Shown here: one piece after another, positions 52,988 to 62,810 of the stretch
Position numbering within the stretch: position 1 is the stretch's first letter
Layout of the letters: each line of letters starts with the position of its first letter
NCBI GenBank assembly: GCA_001898645.1
Contig: MKUQ01000022.1
Span: 1-64,000 of the forward strand
Reading direction: 5' to 3'
Source: Burkholderiales bacterium 70-64
GTDB lineage: Bacteria; Pseudomonadota; Gammaproteobacteria; Burkholderiales; Burkholderiaceae_E
DNA: 64,000 bases
Translations under genes and position numbers: made by a program
The notes under the pieces: generated by a model
What the model saw: only the letters and a program-made list of their open reading frames with translations
Database searches by the model: none
Told to the model about the DNA's origin: nothing

Positions 52988-54631
52988 ATGCAGGGACTGA
53001 TGATGGAGATGCCGCTGCTCGTATCGAGCCTGCTGCACCATGCCGCGCGCCACCACGGCGACACCGAGATCGTCTCGCGGCGCATCGAGGGCGATATCCA
53101 TCGCTACACCTACGCCGAGTGCGAGCGGCGCTCGCGCCGCCTGGCCGACGCCTTCACCCGCCAGGGCGTGGGCATCGGGGAGCGCATCGCCACGCTCGCC
53201 TGGAACGGCTACCGCCACATGGAGATGTACTACGCGGTGGGCGGCATGGGCGCGGTGATCCATACCATCAACCCGCGCCTGCACCCCGAGCAGATCGCCT
53301 GGATCGTCAACCACGCCGGCGACACGCACCTGGCCTTCGACCTCACCTTCCTGCCGATCATCGAGGCGATCGCCGAGCATTGCCCGAACGTCAGGAGCTG
53401 GATCGCGATGGTCGACGAGGACCGCCAGCCGGCCTCCGCCAAGCTGGCCAACCTGGTGAACTACGAGCGCCTGCTCGCCGGCGGCAGCGAGGCGTACCGC
53501 TGGCCGGAGCTCGACGAGCGCAGCGCGGTCGGCCTGTGCTACACCTCCGGCACCACCGGCAATCCCAAGGGTGCGATGTACACCCATCGCTCCACCGTGC
53601 TGCACGCCTATGGCGCGGCGCTGCCCGACGCCATGGGCGCCTCGGCGCGCGACTGCATCCTGCCGGTGGTGCCGATGTTCCACGTCAATGCCTGGGGCCT
53701 GCCGTACACCTGCCCCCTGGTCGGCGCCAAGATCGTGCTCCCGGGCGCGCAGCTCGACGGCAAGTCGCTCTACGAGCTGTTCGAGAGCGAAGGCGTGACC
53801 TACTCGGCCGGCGTGCCCACGGTGTGGCTCGGGCTGCTGCAGTACGTCAAGCAGGCCGGCGTGCGCTTCTCGACGTTCAAGCGCACCGTGATCGGCGGCT
53901 CGGCCTGCCCGCCGGCCATGATCCGCACCTTCGAGGACGACTACGGCGTCGACGTGATCCACGCCTGGGGCATGACCGAGATGTCGCCGCTGGGCACGCT
54001 GTGCAGGCTGCAGAACAAGCACCTCGCCCAGCCGCGGGAAGCCCGGCGCAAGCTGCTCGAGAAGCAGGGGCACGTGGTCTTCGGCGTCGACATGAAGATC
54101 GTCGACGACCAGGGCAGCGACCTGGCGTGGGACGGCAAGACCTTCGGCAACCTGCTGGTGCGCGGCCCCTGGGTGATGCGCGAGTATTTCCGCGGCGAGG
54201 GCGGCGACCCCCTGAAGTACGACGCCGACGGCCGCGGCTGGTTCCCCACCGGCGACGTCGCCACCATCGACGCCGACGGCTACATGCAGATCACCGACCG
54301 CAGCAAGGACGTGATCAAGTCGGGCGGCGAGTGGATCAGCTCCATCGACCTGGAGAACCTGGCGATGGCCCACCCGGCGGTGGCCAACGCCGCGGTGATC
54401 GGCGTGGCGCATCCCAAGTGGGACGAGCGGCCGCTGCTGGTGGTGGTGAAGAAGCCGGGCGCCGAGGTCACCCGGGAAGAGCTGCTCGCGTTCTACGAGG
54501 GCAAGATCGCCAAGTGGTGGATGCCCGATGACGTGCAGTTCGTCGATTCGCTCCCGGTGGGGGCCACCGGCAAGATCCTCAAGACCCGGCTGCGCGAGCA
54601 GTTCCACGACTACAGGCTCCCCGGCGTCTGA
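52988..54631 (+). CDS. Long/medium-chain fatty acid-CoA ligase (AMP-forming)
   Basis: The 547-residue ANL-family ligase activates a fatty acid with ATP and CoA. AMP-binding motif: [18 protein letters not shown] (about 181-198). [13 protein letters not shown] is the second motif, and [20 protein letters not shown] with [16 protein letters not shown] is the hinge and C-terminal core; GATGKILKT carries the catalytic Lys. Start 52988 has CGAGGAGACGA upstream. It is followed by a terminator, then the liv operon. Substrate length is not predictable, although such genes often feed the fadJ/thiolase pair like those downstream. Confidence 0.9.
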   Translation: MQGLMMEMPLLVSSLLHHAARHHGDTEIVSRRIEGDIHRYTYAECERRSRRLADAFTRQGVGIGERIATLAWNGYRHMEMYYAVGGMGAVIHTINPRLHPEQIAWIVNHAGDTHLAFDLTFLPIIEAIAEHCPNVRSWIAMVDEDRQPASAKLANLVNYERLLAGGSEAYRWPELDERSAVGLCYTSGTTGNPKGAMYTHRSTVLHAYGAALPDAMGASARDCILPVVPMFHVNAWGLPYTCPLVGAKIVLPGAQLDGKSLYELFESEGVTYSAGVPTVWLGLLQYVKQAGVRFSTFKRTVIGGSACPPAMIRTFEDDYGVDVIHAWGMTEMSPLGTLCRLQNKHLAQPREARRKLLEKQGHVVFGVDMKIVDDQGSDLAWDGKTFGNLLVRGPWVMREYFRGEGGDPLKYDADGRGWFPTGDVATIDADGYMQITDRSKDVIKSGGEWISSIDLENLAMAHPAVANAAVIGVAHPKWDERPLLVVVKKPGAEVTREELLAFYEGKIAKWWMPDDVQFVDSLPVGATGKILKTRLREQFHDYRLPGV

Positions 54632-54641
54632 GCCTGCGCCC

Positions 54642-54665
54642 CCCCGGGCGACCGCCCGGGGTGTT
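54642..54665 (+). terminator. Rho-independent terminator after acyl-CoA ligase
   Basis: A perfect GC hairpin, CCCCGGGCG, two bases, CGCCCGGGG, is followed by TGTTT. It starts 11 bases after the ligase stop and separates it from the liv operon. Confidence 0.7.
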
Positions 54666-54763
54666 TCCCGATTGCGGCGGCCGACCGTTCGGTTATGATC
54701 CTCGGGCACCCGGCGCCCGAGCGGCACACGATCGGGGCGGCCGGCCACAACGAGGAGACATCC

Positions 54764-56014
54764 ATGACCGGATTCCGTTCCGCGGCGGCGGCGTTCGCCG
54801 TTGCCGTCGTCGTTGCGTCGCCTGCGGCCTACGCCCAGTCGGGCACCGTGAAGATCGCCTGGATCGACCCGCTGTCGGGAATGATGGCGCCGCTCGGCCA
54901 GAACATGGTGCGCAGCTGGCAGTACGCGGCCGACCTCGCCAACCAGCAGAAGTGGGCCGGCAACGTGAAGTTCGAGGTGGTGACCTTCGACAACAAGCTC
55001 AGCCCCCAGGAGAGCCTGACGGTGCTGAAGTCGATCGTCGACCAGGGGATCCGCTACATCGCGCAGGGCAACGGCTCGGGGGTGGCGATCGCGCTGGCCG
55101 ACGCGGTGGCCAAGCACAACGAGCGCAACCCGGGCAAGGAGATCGTCTACCTGAACTACGCGGCGATCGATCCCTCGCTCACCAACGAGCGCTGCAACTT
55201 CTGGCACTTCAGGCTCGACATCAACTCCGACATGAAGATGGAGGCGCTGACTTCCTACATGGCGAAGCGACCGGAGATCAAGAAGGTCTACCTGATCAAC
55301 CAGGACTACGCATTCGGGCACTCGGTCGAGAAGGCGGCCGAGGAATACCTGAAGCGCAAGCGCCCCGACATTCAGGTGGTCGGCAAGGATCGCCACCCGC
55401 TCGCACAGGTGCGCGACTTCGCGCCCTACATCGCCAAGATCAAGGCATCCGGCGCCGACACGATCATCACCGGCAACTGGGGAGCCGATCTCGCGCTGCT
55501 GGTCAAGGCCGCCAAGGATGCCGGGCTGAACGCGAACTTCTACACCTACTACGCGGGAACCACCGGCGTGCCCACCGCGATGGGCGCCGCCGGCGCCGAC
55601 CATGTCCGGCAGGTGAACTACTGGCAACCGAACGACTCGGTGGTCAATCCGCAGCCGATCGTCGAAGGCTTCAAGAAGAAATTCAACGACGACTACTACG
55701 TGATGGCCACCTACACCGCCTTCAAGTTCCTGTCGGAGGCGATGAAGAAGGCGAAATCGACCGAGCCGCTGAAGGTCGCCCTGGCGATGGAGGGCCTGAA
55801 GGTGCAGTCGCTCAACGGCGAGGTCGAGATGCGCGCTTCCGACCACCAGGCGCAGCAGGCGGTCTACATCTCGTCCTGGCAGAAGGTGGACGGCAAGACG
55901 GTCAAGTACGACCAGGAGAACACCGGCTACGGCTGGCGCACCGAGGCGAAGCTCGACAGCTACGTCGCGGCGCAGCCCACCTCGTGCCAGATGAAACGCC
56001 CGGCCGCGCAATAA
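54764..56014 (+). CDS. livK: Branched-chain amino acid ABC transporter, substrate-binding protein
   Basis: The 416-residue periplasmic binding protein has a signal peptide (MTGFRSAAAAFAVAVVVASP AAYA) and the type I two-lobe fold. Key text: VKIAWIDPLSGMMAPLGQNM, GVAIALADAVAKH, YLINQDYAFGHSVEKAAEEY and GADTIITGNWGADLALLVKA. Relatives bind Leu/Ile/Val or aromatic acids, which cannot be told apart here. CGAGGAGACA lies before the ATG. It heads a five-gene operon with permeases and ATPases. Confidence 0.85.
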   Translation: MTGFRSAAAAFAVAVVVASPAAYAQSGTVKIAWIDPLSGMMAPLGQNMVRSWQYAADLANQQKWAGNVKFEVVTFDNKLSPQESLTVLKSIVDQGIRYIAQGNGSGVAIALADAVAKHNERNPGKEIVYLNYAAIDPSLTNERCNFWHFRLDINSDMKMEALTSYMAKRPEIKKVYLINQDYAFGHSVEKAAEEYLKRKRPDIQVVGKDRHPLAQVRDFAPYIAKIKASGADTIITGNWGADLALLVKAAKDAGLNANFYTYYAGTTGVPTAMGAAGADHVRQVNYWQPNDSVVNPQPIVEGFKKKFNDDYYVMATYTAFKFLSEAMKKAKSTEPLKVALAMEGLKVQSLNGEVEMRASDHQAQQAVYISSWQKVDGKTVKYDQENTGYGWRTEAKLDSYVAAQPTSCQMKRPAAQ

Positions 56015-56073
56015 CCGGCTGATGCGCGGGCGCCCCCTTCGGGGCGGCGCCCGCGCGCATCGATTCTCGCCGC

Positions 56074-57042
56074 TTGGAATTCTTCGTCATCTCGCTGCTG
56101 AACGGCATCAGCTACGGGCTGCTGCTGTTCATGCTCGCCTCGGGTCTCACGCTGATCTTCAGCATGATGGGCGTGCTGAACTTCGCGCATGCGTCGTTCT
56201 ACATGATCGGCGCCTATGTCGCCTACCAGATCAGCACCTGGCTCGACGAGCTGCTGCCGGGCACCGGATACTGGATCGCATTGGTCGTCGCGCCGCTGGT
56301 GGTCGGCGTGCTCGGCGCCCTGGTCGAGCGCTACGGCCTGCGCCGCGTGCACAAGTGGGGGCACGTGCCCGAGCTGCTGTTCACCTTCGGGCTGTCCTAC
56401 ATCATCGTCGAGCTGGTCCAGATCATCTGGGGTCGCGCGGCGGTGCCGTACCGCGTTCCTCCCGAGCTCGACGGCTCGCTGTTCACCGTCTACGCGACGC
56501 ATTTCCCCGCCTACCGCGGCTTCATGATGCTGGTGGCGGCGCTGATGCTGCTCGCGATCTGGCTGATGTTCACGCGTACCCGCATCGGGCTGGTGATCCA
56601 GGCGGCGCTCGCCCACCCCGACACGGTCGAGGCGCTCGGCCACAACGTCCCGCGCGTGTTCATGCTCACCTTCGGCGGCGGGACTGCGTTGGCCGGCCTG
56701 GCCGGCGTCATCGGAGGCAATGCCTACGTCACCGAGCCCTCGATGGCGGCGCTGGTGGGATCGATCATCTTCGTGGTGGTGGTGGTCGGCGGCATGGGCT
56801 CGCTGGGCGGCGCATTCATCGCCTCGCTGCTGATCGGGCTGATGCAGACCTTCGCGATCGGCATCGACTGGGCGCCGATCGCACTGCTGCAGTCGCTGGG
56901 ATTCGAGATCGTCCCGGCCACGCCGCTCTACAGCCTGTGGTCGCTCAAGCTGTCGCAGGTCGCGCCGGTGCTGCCGTACCTGCTGCTGGTGCTGATCCTG
57001 GTCCTGAGGCCCAAGGGCCTGATGGGCACGCGCGAGGGCTGA
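56074..57042 (+). CDS. livH: Branched-chain amino acid ABC transporter permease LivH
   Basis: A 322-residue permease with eight TMs: FFVISLLNGISYGLLLFMLA, LTLIFSMMGVLNFAHASFYM, and GGGTALAGLAGVIGGNAYV, the EAA-like coupling region. The start is TTG at 56074, 60 bases after livK. It pairs with LivM, both sitting between the binding protein and the ATPases. The HAHxxxYMIGA motif of LivH (FAHASFYMIGAY) is present. Confidence 0.85.
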   Translation: MEFFVISLLNGISYGLLLFMLASGLTLIFSMMGVLNFAHASFYMIGAYVAYQISTWLDELLPGTGYWIALVVAPLVVGVLGALVERYGLRRVHKWGHVPELLFTFGLSYIIVELVQIIWGRAAVPYRVPPELDGSLFTVYATHFPAYRGFMMLVAALMLLAIWLMFTRTRIGLVIQAALAHPDTVEALGHNVPRVFMLTFGGGTALAGLAGVIGGNAYVTEPSMAALVGSIIFVVVVVGGMGSLGGAFIASLLIGLMQTFAIGIDWAPIALLQSLGFEIVPATPLYSLWSLKLSQVAPVLPYLLLVLILVLRPKGLMGTREG

Positions 57043-57043
57043 A

Positions 57044-58342
57044 GTGGAGACGACGATCCGCTTCGCGCCGATCGACGTCGGGCGCTGGTTCGTCTGGGGC
57101 GCGACGGCGCTGCTGTTCGCGGTGCTGCCGCTGGTGTTCTCGAGCGGCTTCGCGATCACGCTGCTGTCGCAGATGGGCATCATGGTCATCTTCGCCCTGT
57201 CGTACAACATGATCTTCGGGCAGGGCGGAATGCTCTCGTTCGGGCACGCGGTCTACTCGGGGCTCGGCGCGTTCTTCGCGATCCACGCGCTGAACTGGAT
57301 CGGCAGCGGGCAGCTGTGGCTGCCGGTCTCGCTGGTCCCGCTGGTCCCGCTGGTCGGCGGCGTGTTCGGCGCGGTCTTCGGCGTCGTGTTCGGCTACGTG
57401 ACGACGAAGAAGGCGGGCACTCCGTTCGCGATGATCACGCTGGGCATCGGCGAGATGGTCTTCTCCGCCTCGCTGATGTTTCCGGCGTTCTTCGGCGGCG
57501 AAGGCGGCATCTCGAGCAACCGGGTCGTCGGCGAGCCGTTCCTCGGCATCACCTTCGGCCCCGGCCTCCAGGTCTACTACCTGATCGCCGCCTGGTGCTT
57601 CGCCTGCATGGTGGCGATGTTCGCGTTCACGCACACGCCGCTCGGGCGCATCGCCAACGCGGTGCGCGACAACCCGGAGCGCGCCGAGTTCATCGGCTAC
57701 AACCCGCAGCGGGTGCGTTTCTTCGTGTTGGTCGTGTCGGCGTTCTTCGCCGGAATCGCAGGCGGCCTGTCGGCGATCAACTTCGAGATCGTCACCGCCG
57801 AGAACGTCTCGGCCATCCGCTCCGGCGGCGTGCTGCTCGCCACTTTCATCGGCGGCACGATGTTCTTCTTCGGGCCGATCCTGGGCGCCGTCGTCTTCGT
57901 GTTCTTCGCCGTGGCGTTGTCGGACTACACCAAGGCCTGGCAGTTCTACCTCGGCGTCTTCTTCGTCGCGATGGTGATGTTCGCGCCGGGCGGAGTGGCC
58001 TCGCTGATCCTGACGAACCTGCGCGTGATGAAGCACCGCCTGTTCGGGCGGCTGCGCGACCCGTACGCCGGGGTGCTGCTCTCCGGGCTGGTCCTGCTGG
58101 CCGGTGTCGTGATGGTGGTCGAGATGAGCTACCACCTGACCCTGAACTTCGCGGCCGGCTCGAGGATGCGTCTGTTCGGCTTCGAGGTCGACAGCGCGGC
58201 CCCGGGGATCTGGCTGCTCGCGCTCGGCGTGCTCGCGGCCGGGGCGCTCGGCTTCGAGGTGATGCGGCGCCGTTTCGCGCGCGAATGGGGAGCGGTGCAG
58301 GCCGAGATCGAGGAGCGCTCGCGGCGCGAGGCGGGGGTCTGA
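57044..58342 (+). CDS. livM: Branched-chain amino acid ABC transporter permease LivM
   Basis: The 432-residue protein is longer than usual for LivM. The core contains YNMIFGQGGMLSFGHAVYSG (the LivM motif) and AVRDNPERAEFIGYNPQRVR, the coupling loop. About 80 residues follow the core (after LILTNLRVMKHRLFG), with two additional TMs (GVLLSGLVLLAGVVMVVEMS, IWLLALGVLAAGALGFEV) and a charged tail. A GTG start lies 1 base after the livH stop. The C-terminal extension is known in some LivM proteins that pair with the Liv-type ATPases; its role is not established. Confidence 0.85.
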   Translation: METTIRFAPIDVGRWFVWGATALLFAVLPLVFSSGFAITLLSQMGIMVIFALSYNMIFGQGGMLSFGHAVYSGLGAFFAIHALNWIGSGQLWLPVSLVPLVPLVGGVFGAVFGVVFGYVTTKKAGTPFAMITLGIGEMVFSASLMFPAFFGGEGGISSNRVVGEPFLGITFGPGLQVYYLIAAWCFACMVAMFAFTHTPLGRIANAVRDNPERAEFIGYNPQRVRFFVLVVSAFFAGIAGGLSAINFEIVTAENVSAIRSGGVLLATFIGGTMFFFGPILGAVVFVFFAVALSDYTKAWQFYLGVFFVAMVMFAPGGVASLILTNLRVMKHRLFGRLRDPYAGVLLSGLVLLAGVVMVVEMSYHLTLNFAAGSRMRLFGFEVDSAAPGIWLLALGVLAAGALGFEVMRRRFAREWGAVQAEIEERSRREAGV

Positions 58343-58344
58343 CG

Positions 58345-59103
58345 GTGGCAGCGGCGGCCCTGAACCTCGTCGACCTGCGCAAGAGCTTCGGCAAGACCGA
58401 GATCATCCGCGGCGTGAGCCTGTCGGTCGCACGCGGCGAGCGCCACGCGATCATCGGGCCCAACGGCGCCGGCAAGTCGACGCTGTTCAACCTGATCTCG
58501 GGGCGCTTCGGGTCGACGAGCGGACGCATCGAGCTCAACGGCGAGGACATCACCGGGCGCCGCCCGTTCGAGATCAACCGCAAGGGCCTGTCGCGCAGCT
58601 TCCAGATCACCAACATCTTTCCCCGCATGTCGGTGTACGAGAACGTCCGCTGCGCGACGCTGTACGCGCTCGGCTACCGCTACTCGTGCTGGCACCGGCT
58701 CGCGAAGCTCGCCGATGCGGCCGGGCGCGCCGAGGACGTGCTGCACCGGATCGGGCTGCGCAGCCGGCGCGACACCCCCGCAGGCACGCTCACCTATGCC
58801 GAGCAGCGCGCCCTCGAGATCGGCATCACGATCGCAGGCGGCGCCGAGGTCATCCTCCTCGACGAGCCGACGGCGGGCATGAGCCGCTCGGAGAGCGACC
58901 GGGCGGTCGAGCTGATCCGCCGCGTCACCGAAGGCAGGACGCTGGTGATGGTCGAGCACGACATGAGCGTCGTATTCGGGCTCGCCGACCGGATCTCGGT
59001 GCTGGTGTACGGCGAGATCATCGCGACCGACACGCCCTCCGGCATCCGCGGCAACCGGGCCGTGCAGGAGGCCTACCTCGGCACGACGGCTGCCGAGCCC
59101 TGA
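58345..59103 (+). CDS. livG: Branched-chain amino acid ABC transporter ATPase LivG
   Basis: A 252-residue ATPase: Walker A GPNGAGKST, Q loop SFQITNIFPRMSVYEN, ABC signature LTYAEQRALEIG (variant of LSGGQ usual for LivG), Walker B VILLDEPTAGMS and switch His in VEHDMSVVFGLADR. GTG start is 2 bases after livM. It forms the heteromeric ATPase with LivF. The signature replaces the usual GQ with AEQ. Confidence 0.85.
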   Translation: MAAAALNLVDLRKSFGKTEIIRGVSLSVARGERHAIIGPNGAGKSTLFNLISGRFGSTSGRIELNGEDITGRRPFEINRKGLSRSFQITNIFPRMSVYENVRCATLYALGYRYSCWHRLAKLADAAGRAEDVLHRIGLRSRRDTPAGTLTYAEQRALEIGITIAGGAEVILLDEPTAGMSRSESDRAVELIRRVTEGRTLVMVEHDMSVVFGLADRISVLVYGEIIATDTPSGIRGNRAVQEAYLGTTAAEP

Positions 59104-59122
59104 GCGCGACGACGCAAGACGC

Positions 59123-59827
59123 ATGGCCGCCCCCATCCTCGAAGTCGAGAACCTGCACGCCTACTACGGCAAGAGCCACGTGCTGCACGGCGTCGACCTG
59201 GCGATCGGTGCCGGTGAGATCGTCAGCCTGCTCGGCCGCAACGGGGTCGGCCGCTCGACCACGGTCAAGGCGATCATGGGCCTGGTCGCGGCAACCGGGC
59301 GCGTCGAGTTCAAGGGCCGGACGATCCTCGGCCTCGAGGCCTACCGGATCGCGCATCGCGGCCTGGGCTACGTTCCCGAAAGCCGCGACATCTTCCCGAC
59401 GCTCACCGTCGAGCAGAACCTGCTCCTGGGGATGAAAGGCAAGCGCCCCGGACGCTGGACGTTCGAGGACATGTACCGCATGTTCCCGCGGCTGCGCGAG
59501 CGCCGGCACACCCAGGCCGGCGTGCTCTCGGGCGGCGAGCAGCAGATGCTGACGCTGTGCCGGACGCTGATGGGCGACCCGGAGCTGATCATGATCGACG
59601 AGCCCACCGAGGGGCTGGCGCCGAAGATCGTCGAGCTGGTCGCCGATTACCTGAGCGAGCTGAAGAACCGGGGCATCTCGGTGCTGCTGGTGGAGCAGAA
59701 GCTGGCGATCGCGATGCGGATCTCGCAGCGGGTGTACGTGATGGGGCACGGGCACATCGTCTTCGAGGGCACGCCGCAGCAGTTGCGCGCGAACGCGCAG
59801 GTCCGGCGCGAGTGGCTCGAGGTGTGA
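59123..59827 (+). CDS. livF: Branched-chain amino acid ABC transporter ATPase LivF, Walker A Lys replaced by Arg
   Basis: The 234-residue ATPase has LSGGEQQMLTLCRTLMG (signature), ELIMIDEPTEGLAPKIV (Walker B) and the H-loop region LLVEQKLAIAMRI. The Walker A motif reads GRNGVGRSTT (38-47), so the invariant lysine is Arg44. The codon CGC is clear in the sequence. Similar Arg variants are known to me from other betaproteobacterial LivF sequences, so it may be natural. The partner LivG keeps a full P loop, as in asymmetric ABC transporters with one degenerate ATP site. Confidence 0.85.
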   Translation: MAAPILEVENLHAYYGKSHVLHGVDLAIGAGEIVSLLGRNGVGRSTTVKAIMGLVAATGRVEFKGRTILGLEAYRIAHRGLGYVPESRDIFPTLTVEQNLLLGMKGKRPGRWTFEDMYRMFPRLRERRHTQAGVLSGGEQQMLTLCRTLMGDPELIMIDEPTEGLAPKIVELVADYLSELKNRGISVLLVEQKLAIAMRISQRVYVMGHGHIVFEGTPQQLRANAQVRREWLEV

Positions 59828-59945
59828 GGGTCGCATTCCTCCGAAAGCAGTGGCGAGGTTTCACCCCTGGAGCAGCAGAGTCTTGGCATAGCCCGGGTTC
59901 CGGGCGCGGACAATGATCACCCACAGGGCACGCGTCGGGGGATCC

Positions 59946-60512
59946 ATGACGGGCGTCATCGAAAGGCTGCTTGACGAGCACCGGAACCTCGATGGCCTGG
60001 TGCGCCTGCTGGATCGCCAGCCCTCGCTCATCGCCGACCCCGGAGCTGCCAACATCTCGTTGCTGGTCGACGCGATCTTTTACCTGACGCGGTTTCCAGA
60101 CGTTTCGCATCACGCCTTGGAGGACCGCATCGCCGAGCGCCTGCGGCTGATCGGGGCGCTCGGCGACGAATACGTCGACGAGATCGAGCTCCAGCACGCC
60201 AGGCTGGCACGCCAGGGCCACGACCTGCTGCGGGACCTCGAATCCGCTGCCCGCAACGAAACGATGCCGCGCGACGTGCTGGCTGCCAACGTGCGCCTGT
60301 ATGGCGAGCGGCTGCGTCACAACATGGCGGTCGAAGAGCTGACTTTGTTTCCGGCTGCGCTGCGCAGCCTGGACGCGACCGACTGGCAGGCGATCGGCCC
60401 GTTGCCCGGCAGCCCGGCGCAGGATCCGCTGTTCCAGATGCCGGTCGACGCGCGCTTCGAACAGCTGCAGCGCGAGATCGAGCGGGAAGCAGGCCGGGCC
60501 CGGGAACCCTGA
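59946..60512 (+). CDS. Hemerythrin-like (HHE domain) protein
   Basis: A 188-residue helical protein with HHE-type metal ligands: H17 in LLDEHRNL, HHALEDRI, ELQHARL and RHNMAVEELTLFPAA, the di-iron four-helix pattern. Relatives take part in oxygen, NO or iron handling. Start 59946 fits HHE proteins that open GVIERLLDEHRNL; an upstream ATG at 59913 is also in frame. It is not part of the liv operon and its role is unknown. Confidence 0.75.
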   Translation: MTGVIERLLDEHRNLDGLVRLLDRQPSLIADPGAANISLLVDAIFYLTRFPDVSHHALEDRIAERLRLIGALGDEYVDEIELQHARLARQGHDLLRDLESAARNETMPRDVLAANVRLYGERLRHNMAVEELTLFPAALRSLDATDWQAIGPLPGSPAQDPLFQMPVDARFEQLQREIEREAGRAREP

Positions 60513-60696
60513 AGCAAGGAGGCGGAGCGGCCATGCCGGCATGAAGCTGAGCCCGTCGCATGCCATCGAGCGGATCCGCCAGGAGATCGTGAAGGGCGGC
60601 TCGTAACCGTTCCGGACCCCTTGCCCGGCCGAGGCTGCGGAGCCGGTGCTCCGACGGGTTACACTTGCCCATCACCCGGGTGCGGAGCGACAGAGC

Positions 60697-62790
60697 ATGA
60701 ACCAGGCGCAATACGCCACGCAAGGCGACATCGCGGTCATCACCATGGACAACCCGCCGGTCAACGGCCTCGGCCATGCCCTGCGCACCGGCATCGTCGA
60801 GGGCGTGCGCCGCGCGCAATACGACCCGGCGATCAAGGCCATCGTGCTCACCGGCGCCGGCAAGGCGTTCTCCGGCGGCGCCGACATCCGCGAGTTCAAC
60901 ACGCCCAAGGCGCTGGCCGAGCCGAACCTGCTCACCGTGATCCGCACCCTCGAGCAGTGCGCCAAGCCGGTGGTGGCGGCGATCCACAGCGTGGCCATGG
61001 GCGGCGGGCTGGAGCTGGCGATGGGCTGTCACTTCCGGGTGGCTGCGCCCGGCGCGCAGATCGCGCTGCCCGAGGTCAAGCTGGGCATCATCCCGGGGGC
61101 CGGCGGCACGCAGCGGCTGCCCCGGCTGGTGCCGCTGGAGATGGCGGTCAACATGATCGTCTCGGGCAACCCGGTGAAGTCGGAGAAGTTCAAGGGCACC
61201 CGGCTGTTCGACGAGATCGTCGAGGGCGACCTGCTGGCGGGCGCGGTAGCCTTCGCGCGCAAGGTCGTCGCGGAGGGTCGTGGGCTGCCGAAGGTGCGCG
61301 ATCTGGCGATCGAGCACGACGACGCCGAGGCGTTCCTGCAGTTCGCGCGCAACACGGCCAAGACGGTGGCGAAGAACTTCCCCGCCCCGGCGCGCTGCAT
61401 CGATGCGATCGCCGCCGCGCTCGGGCCCTCGTTCGACGCGGGGCTGGCGCGCGAGCGCGCGATCTTCCTCGAGATGGTCCAGACCCCCGAGTCGCGGGCG
61501 CTGCGCCATGCCTTCTTCGGCGAGCGCGCCGCGAGCAAGATCCCCGACGTGCCCGAAGACACGCCCACGCGGCCGATCGCCTCGGCGGCGGTGGTCGGCG
61601 CGGGCACGATGGGCGGCGGCATCGCGATGAACTTCGCCAACGCCGGCATCCCCGTGAAGGTGCTCGAGGCCAAGCAGGAGGCGCTCGACAAGGGGCTGGC
61701 GACCATCCGCGCGAACTACGAGAGCACGGCGAAGAAAGGCCGCATGAGCGCCGAGGACGTCGAAAAGCGCATGGCGCTGATCACGCCGACGCTGCGCTAC
61801 GAGGACATCGCCCAGGCCGACATCGTGATCGAGGCGGTGTTCGAGGACATGGCGGTCAAGGAGAGCGTGTTCCGCAGGCTCGACCAGGTGATGAAGCCGG
61901 GCGCGATCCTCGCCACCAATACCTCGACGCTCGACGTGAACCGCATCGCGGCCTTCACCGGGCGGCCGCAGGACGTGATCGGCACCCACTTCTTCTCGCC
62001 CGCCAACGTGATGAAGCTGCTCGAGATCGTGCGCGGGGAGAAGACCGCGAAGGACGTGCTGGCCACGACCATGCAGCTCTCGAAGAAGCTGCGCAAGACC
62101 GGCGTGCTGTCGGGCGTGTGCGACGGCTTCATCGGCAACCGCATGATCGAGCAGTACCTGCGCCAGGCCCTGTACATGCTCGAGGAAGGCGCGACGCCGC
62201 AGCAGATCGACCGCGCCATCGAGAAGTTCGGCTTCGCCATGGGCCCGTTCCGGATGAGCGACCTGGCGGGCAACGACGTCGGCTGGTACATCCGCAAGCG
62301 GCGCTACGTCGAGCACCCCGATCTGAAGTACCCGCGCATCGCCGACCGGCTGTGCGAGCAGGGCCGCTTCGGTCAGAAGACGGGCGCCGGCTGGTACCGC
62401 TACCTTCCGGGCAAGCGCGAGGCGCTGCCCGACCCGGCGGTGGACGAGCTCATCGCCGCCTACCGCAAGGAGAGCGGCGTCGCGCCGCGCAAGCTCTCCG
62501 ACGACGAGATCGTGCACCGGCTGGTGTTCGCGCTGGTCAACGAGGGGGCCAGGATCCTCGAGGAGGGCATCGCGCTGCGCGCCTCCGACATCGACATGAT
62601 CTATCTCACCGGCTACGGCTTTCCGCCGTGGCGCGGCGGCCCGATGCTCTATGCCGACATGGTCGGGCTGTACAACGTGGTCAACCGGATGGCCGATTTC
62701 GCCGCCGGCTCGCACGGCGACGCCGCCTTCTGGCAGCCGGCGCCGCTGCTCGCCAAGCTGGCGGCCGAAGGCAAGGGCTTCAATGGTTGA
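60697..62790 (+). CDS. fadJ: Bifunctional enoyl-CoA hydratase / 3-hydroxyacyl-CoA dehydrogenase
   Basis: The 697-residue enzyme carries out the second and third steps of beta-oxidation. The crotonase half (about 1-190) has the CoA/oxyanion motifs SGGADIREF and [16 protein letters not shown], and catalytic Glu in [20 protein letters not shown]. The dehydrogenase half starts [12 protein letters not shown] (NAD site), [17 protein letters not shown] (with catalytic His) and DGFIGNRM. Length and order match FadJ/FadB-type proteins without the extra isomerase domain. A thiolase follows 20 bases later, completing the cycle. Confidence 0.9.
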   Translation: MNQAQYATQGDIAVITMDNPPVNGLGHALRTGIVEGVRRAQYDPAIKAIVLTGAGKAFSGGADIREFNTPKALAEPNLLTVIRTLEQCAKPVVAAIHSVAMGGGLELAMGCHFRVAAPGAQIALPEVKLGIIPGAGGTQRLPRLVPLEMAVNMIVSGNPVKSEKFKGTRLFDEIVEGDLLAGAVAFARKVVAEGRGLPKVRDLAIEHDDAEAFLQFARNTAKTVAKNFPAPARCIDAIAAALGPSFDAGLARERAIFLEMVQTPESRALRHAFFGERAASKIPDVPEDTPTRPIASAAVVGAGTMGGGIAMNFANAGIPVKVLEAKQEALDKGLATIRANYESTAKKGRMSAEDVEKRMALITPTLRYEDIAQADIVIEAVFEDMAVKESVFRRLDQVMKPGAILATNTSTLDVNRIAAFTGRPQDVIGTHFFSPANVMKLLEIVRGEKTAKDVLATTMQLSKKLRKTGVLSGVCDGFIGNRMIEQYLRQALYMLEEGATPQQIDRAIEKFGFAMGPFRMSDLAGNDVGWYIRKRRYVEHPDLKYPRIADRLCEQGRFGQKTGAGWYRYLPGKREALPDPAVDELIAAYRKESGVAPRKLSDDEIVHRLVFALVNEGARILEEGIALRASDIDMIYLTGYGFPPWRGGPMLYADMVGLYNVVNRMADFAAGSHGDAAFWQPAPLLAKLAAEGKGFNG

Positions 62791-62810
62791 CGCTCGAGAG
62801 GAACCGAATC

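Noticed and set aside
52868-56011. A 1047-codon minus-strand frame over the acyl-CoA ligase and livK genes
   Set aside because: Same effect of GC-rich third positions; the plus-strand products are recognisable enzymes.
60541-60606. 22-codon frame [20 protein letters not shown] before fadJ
   Set aside because: Too short and without a recognisable family; it may be chance.
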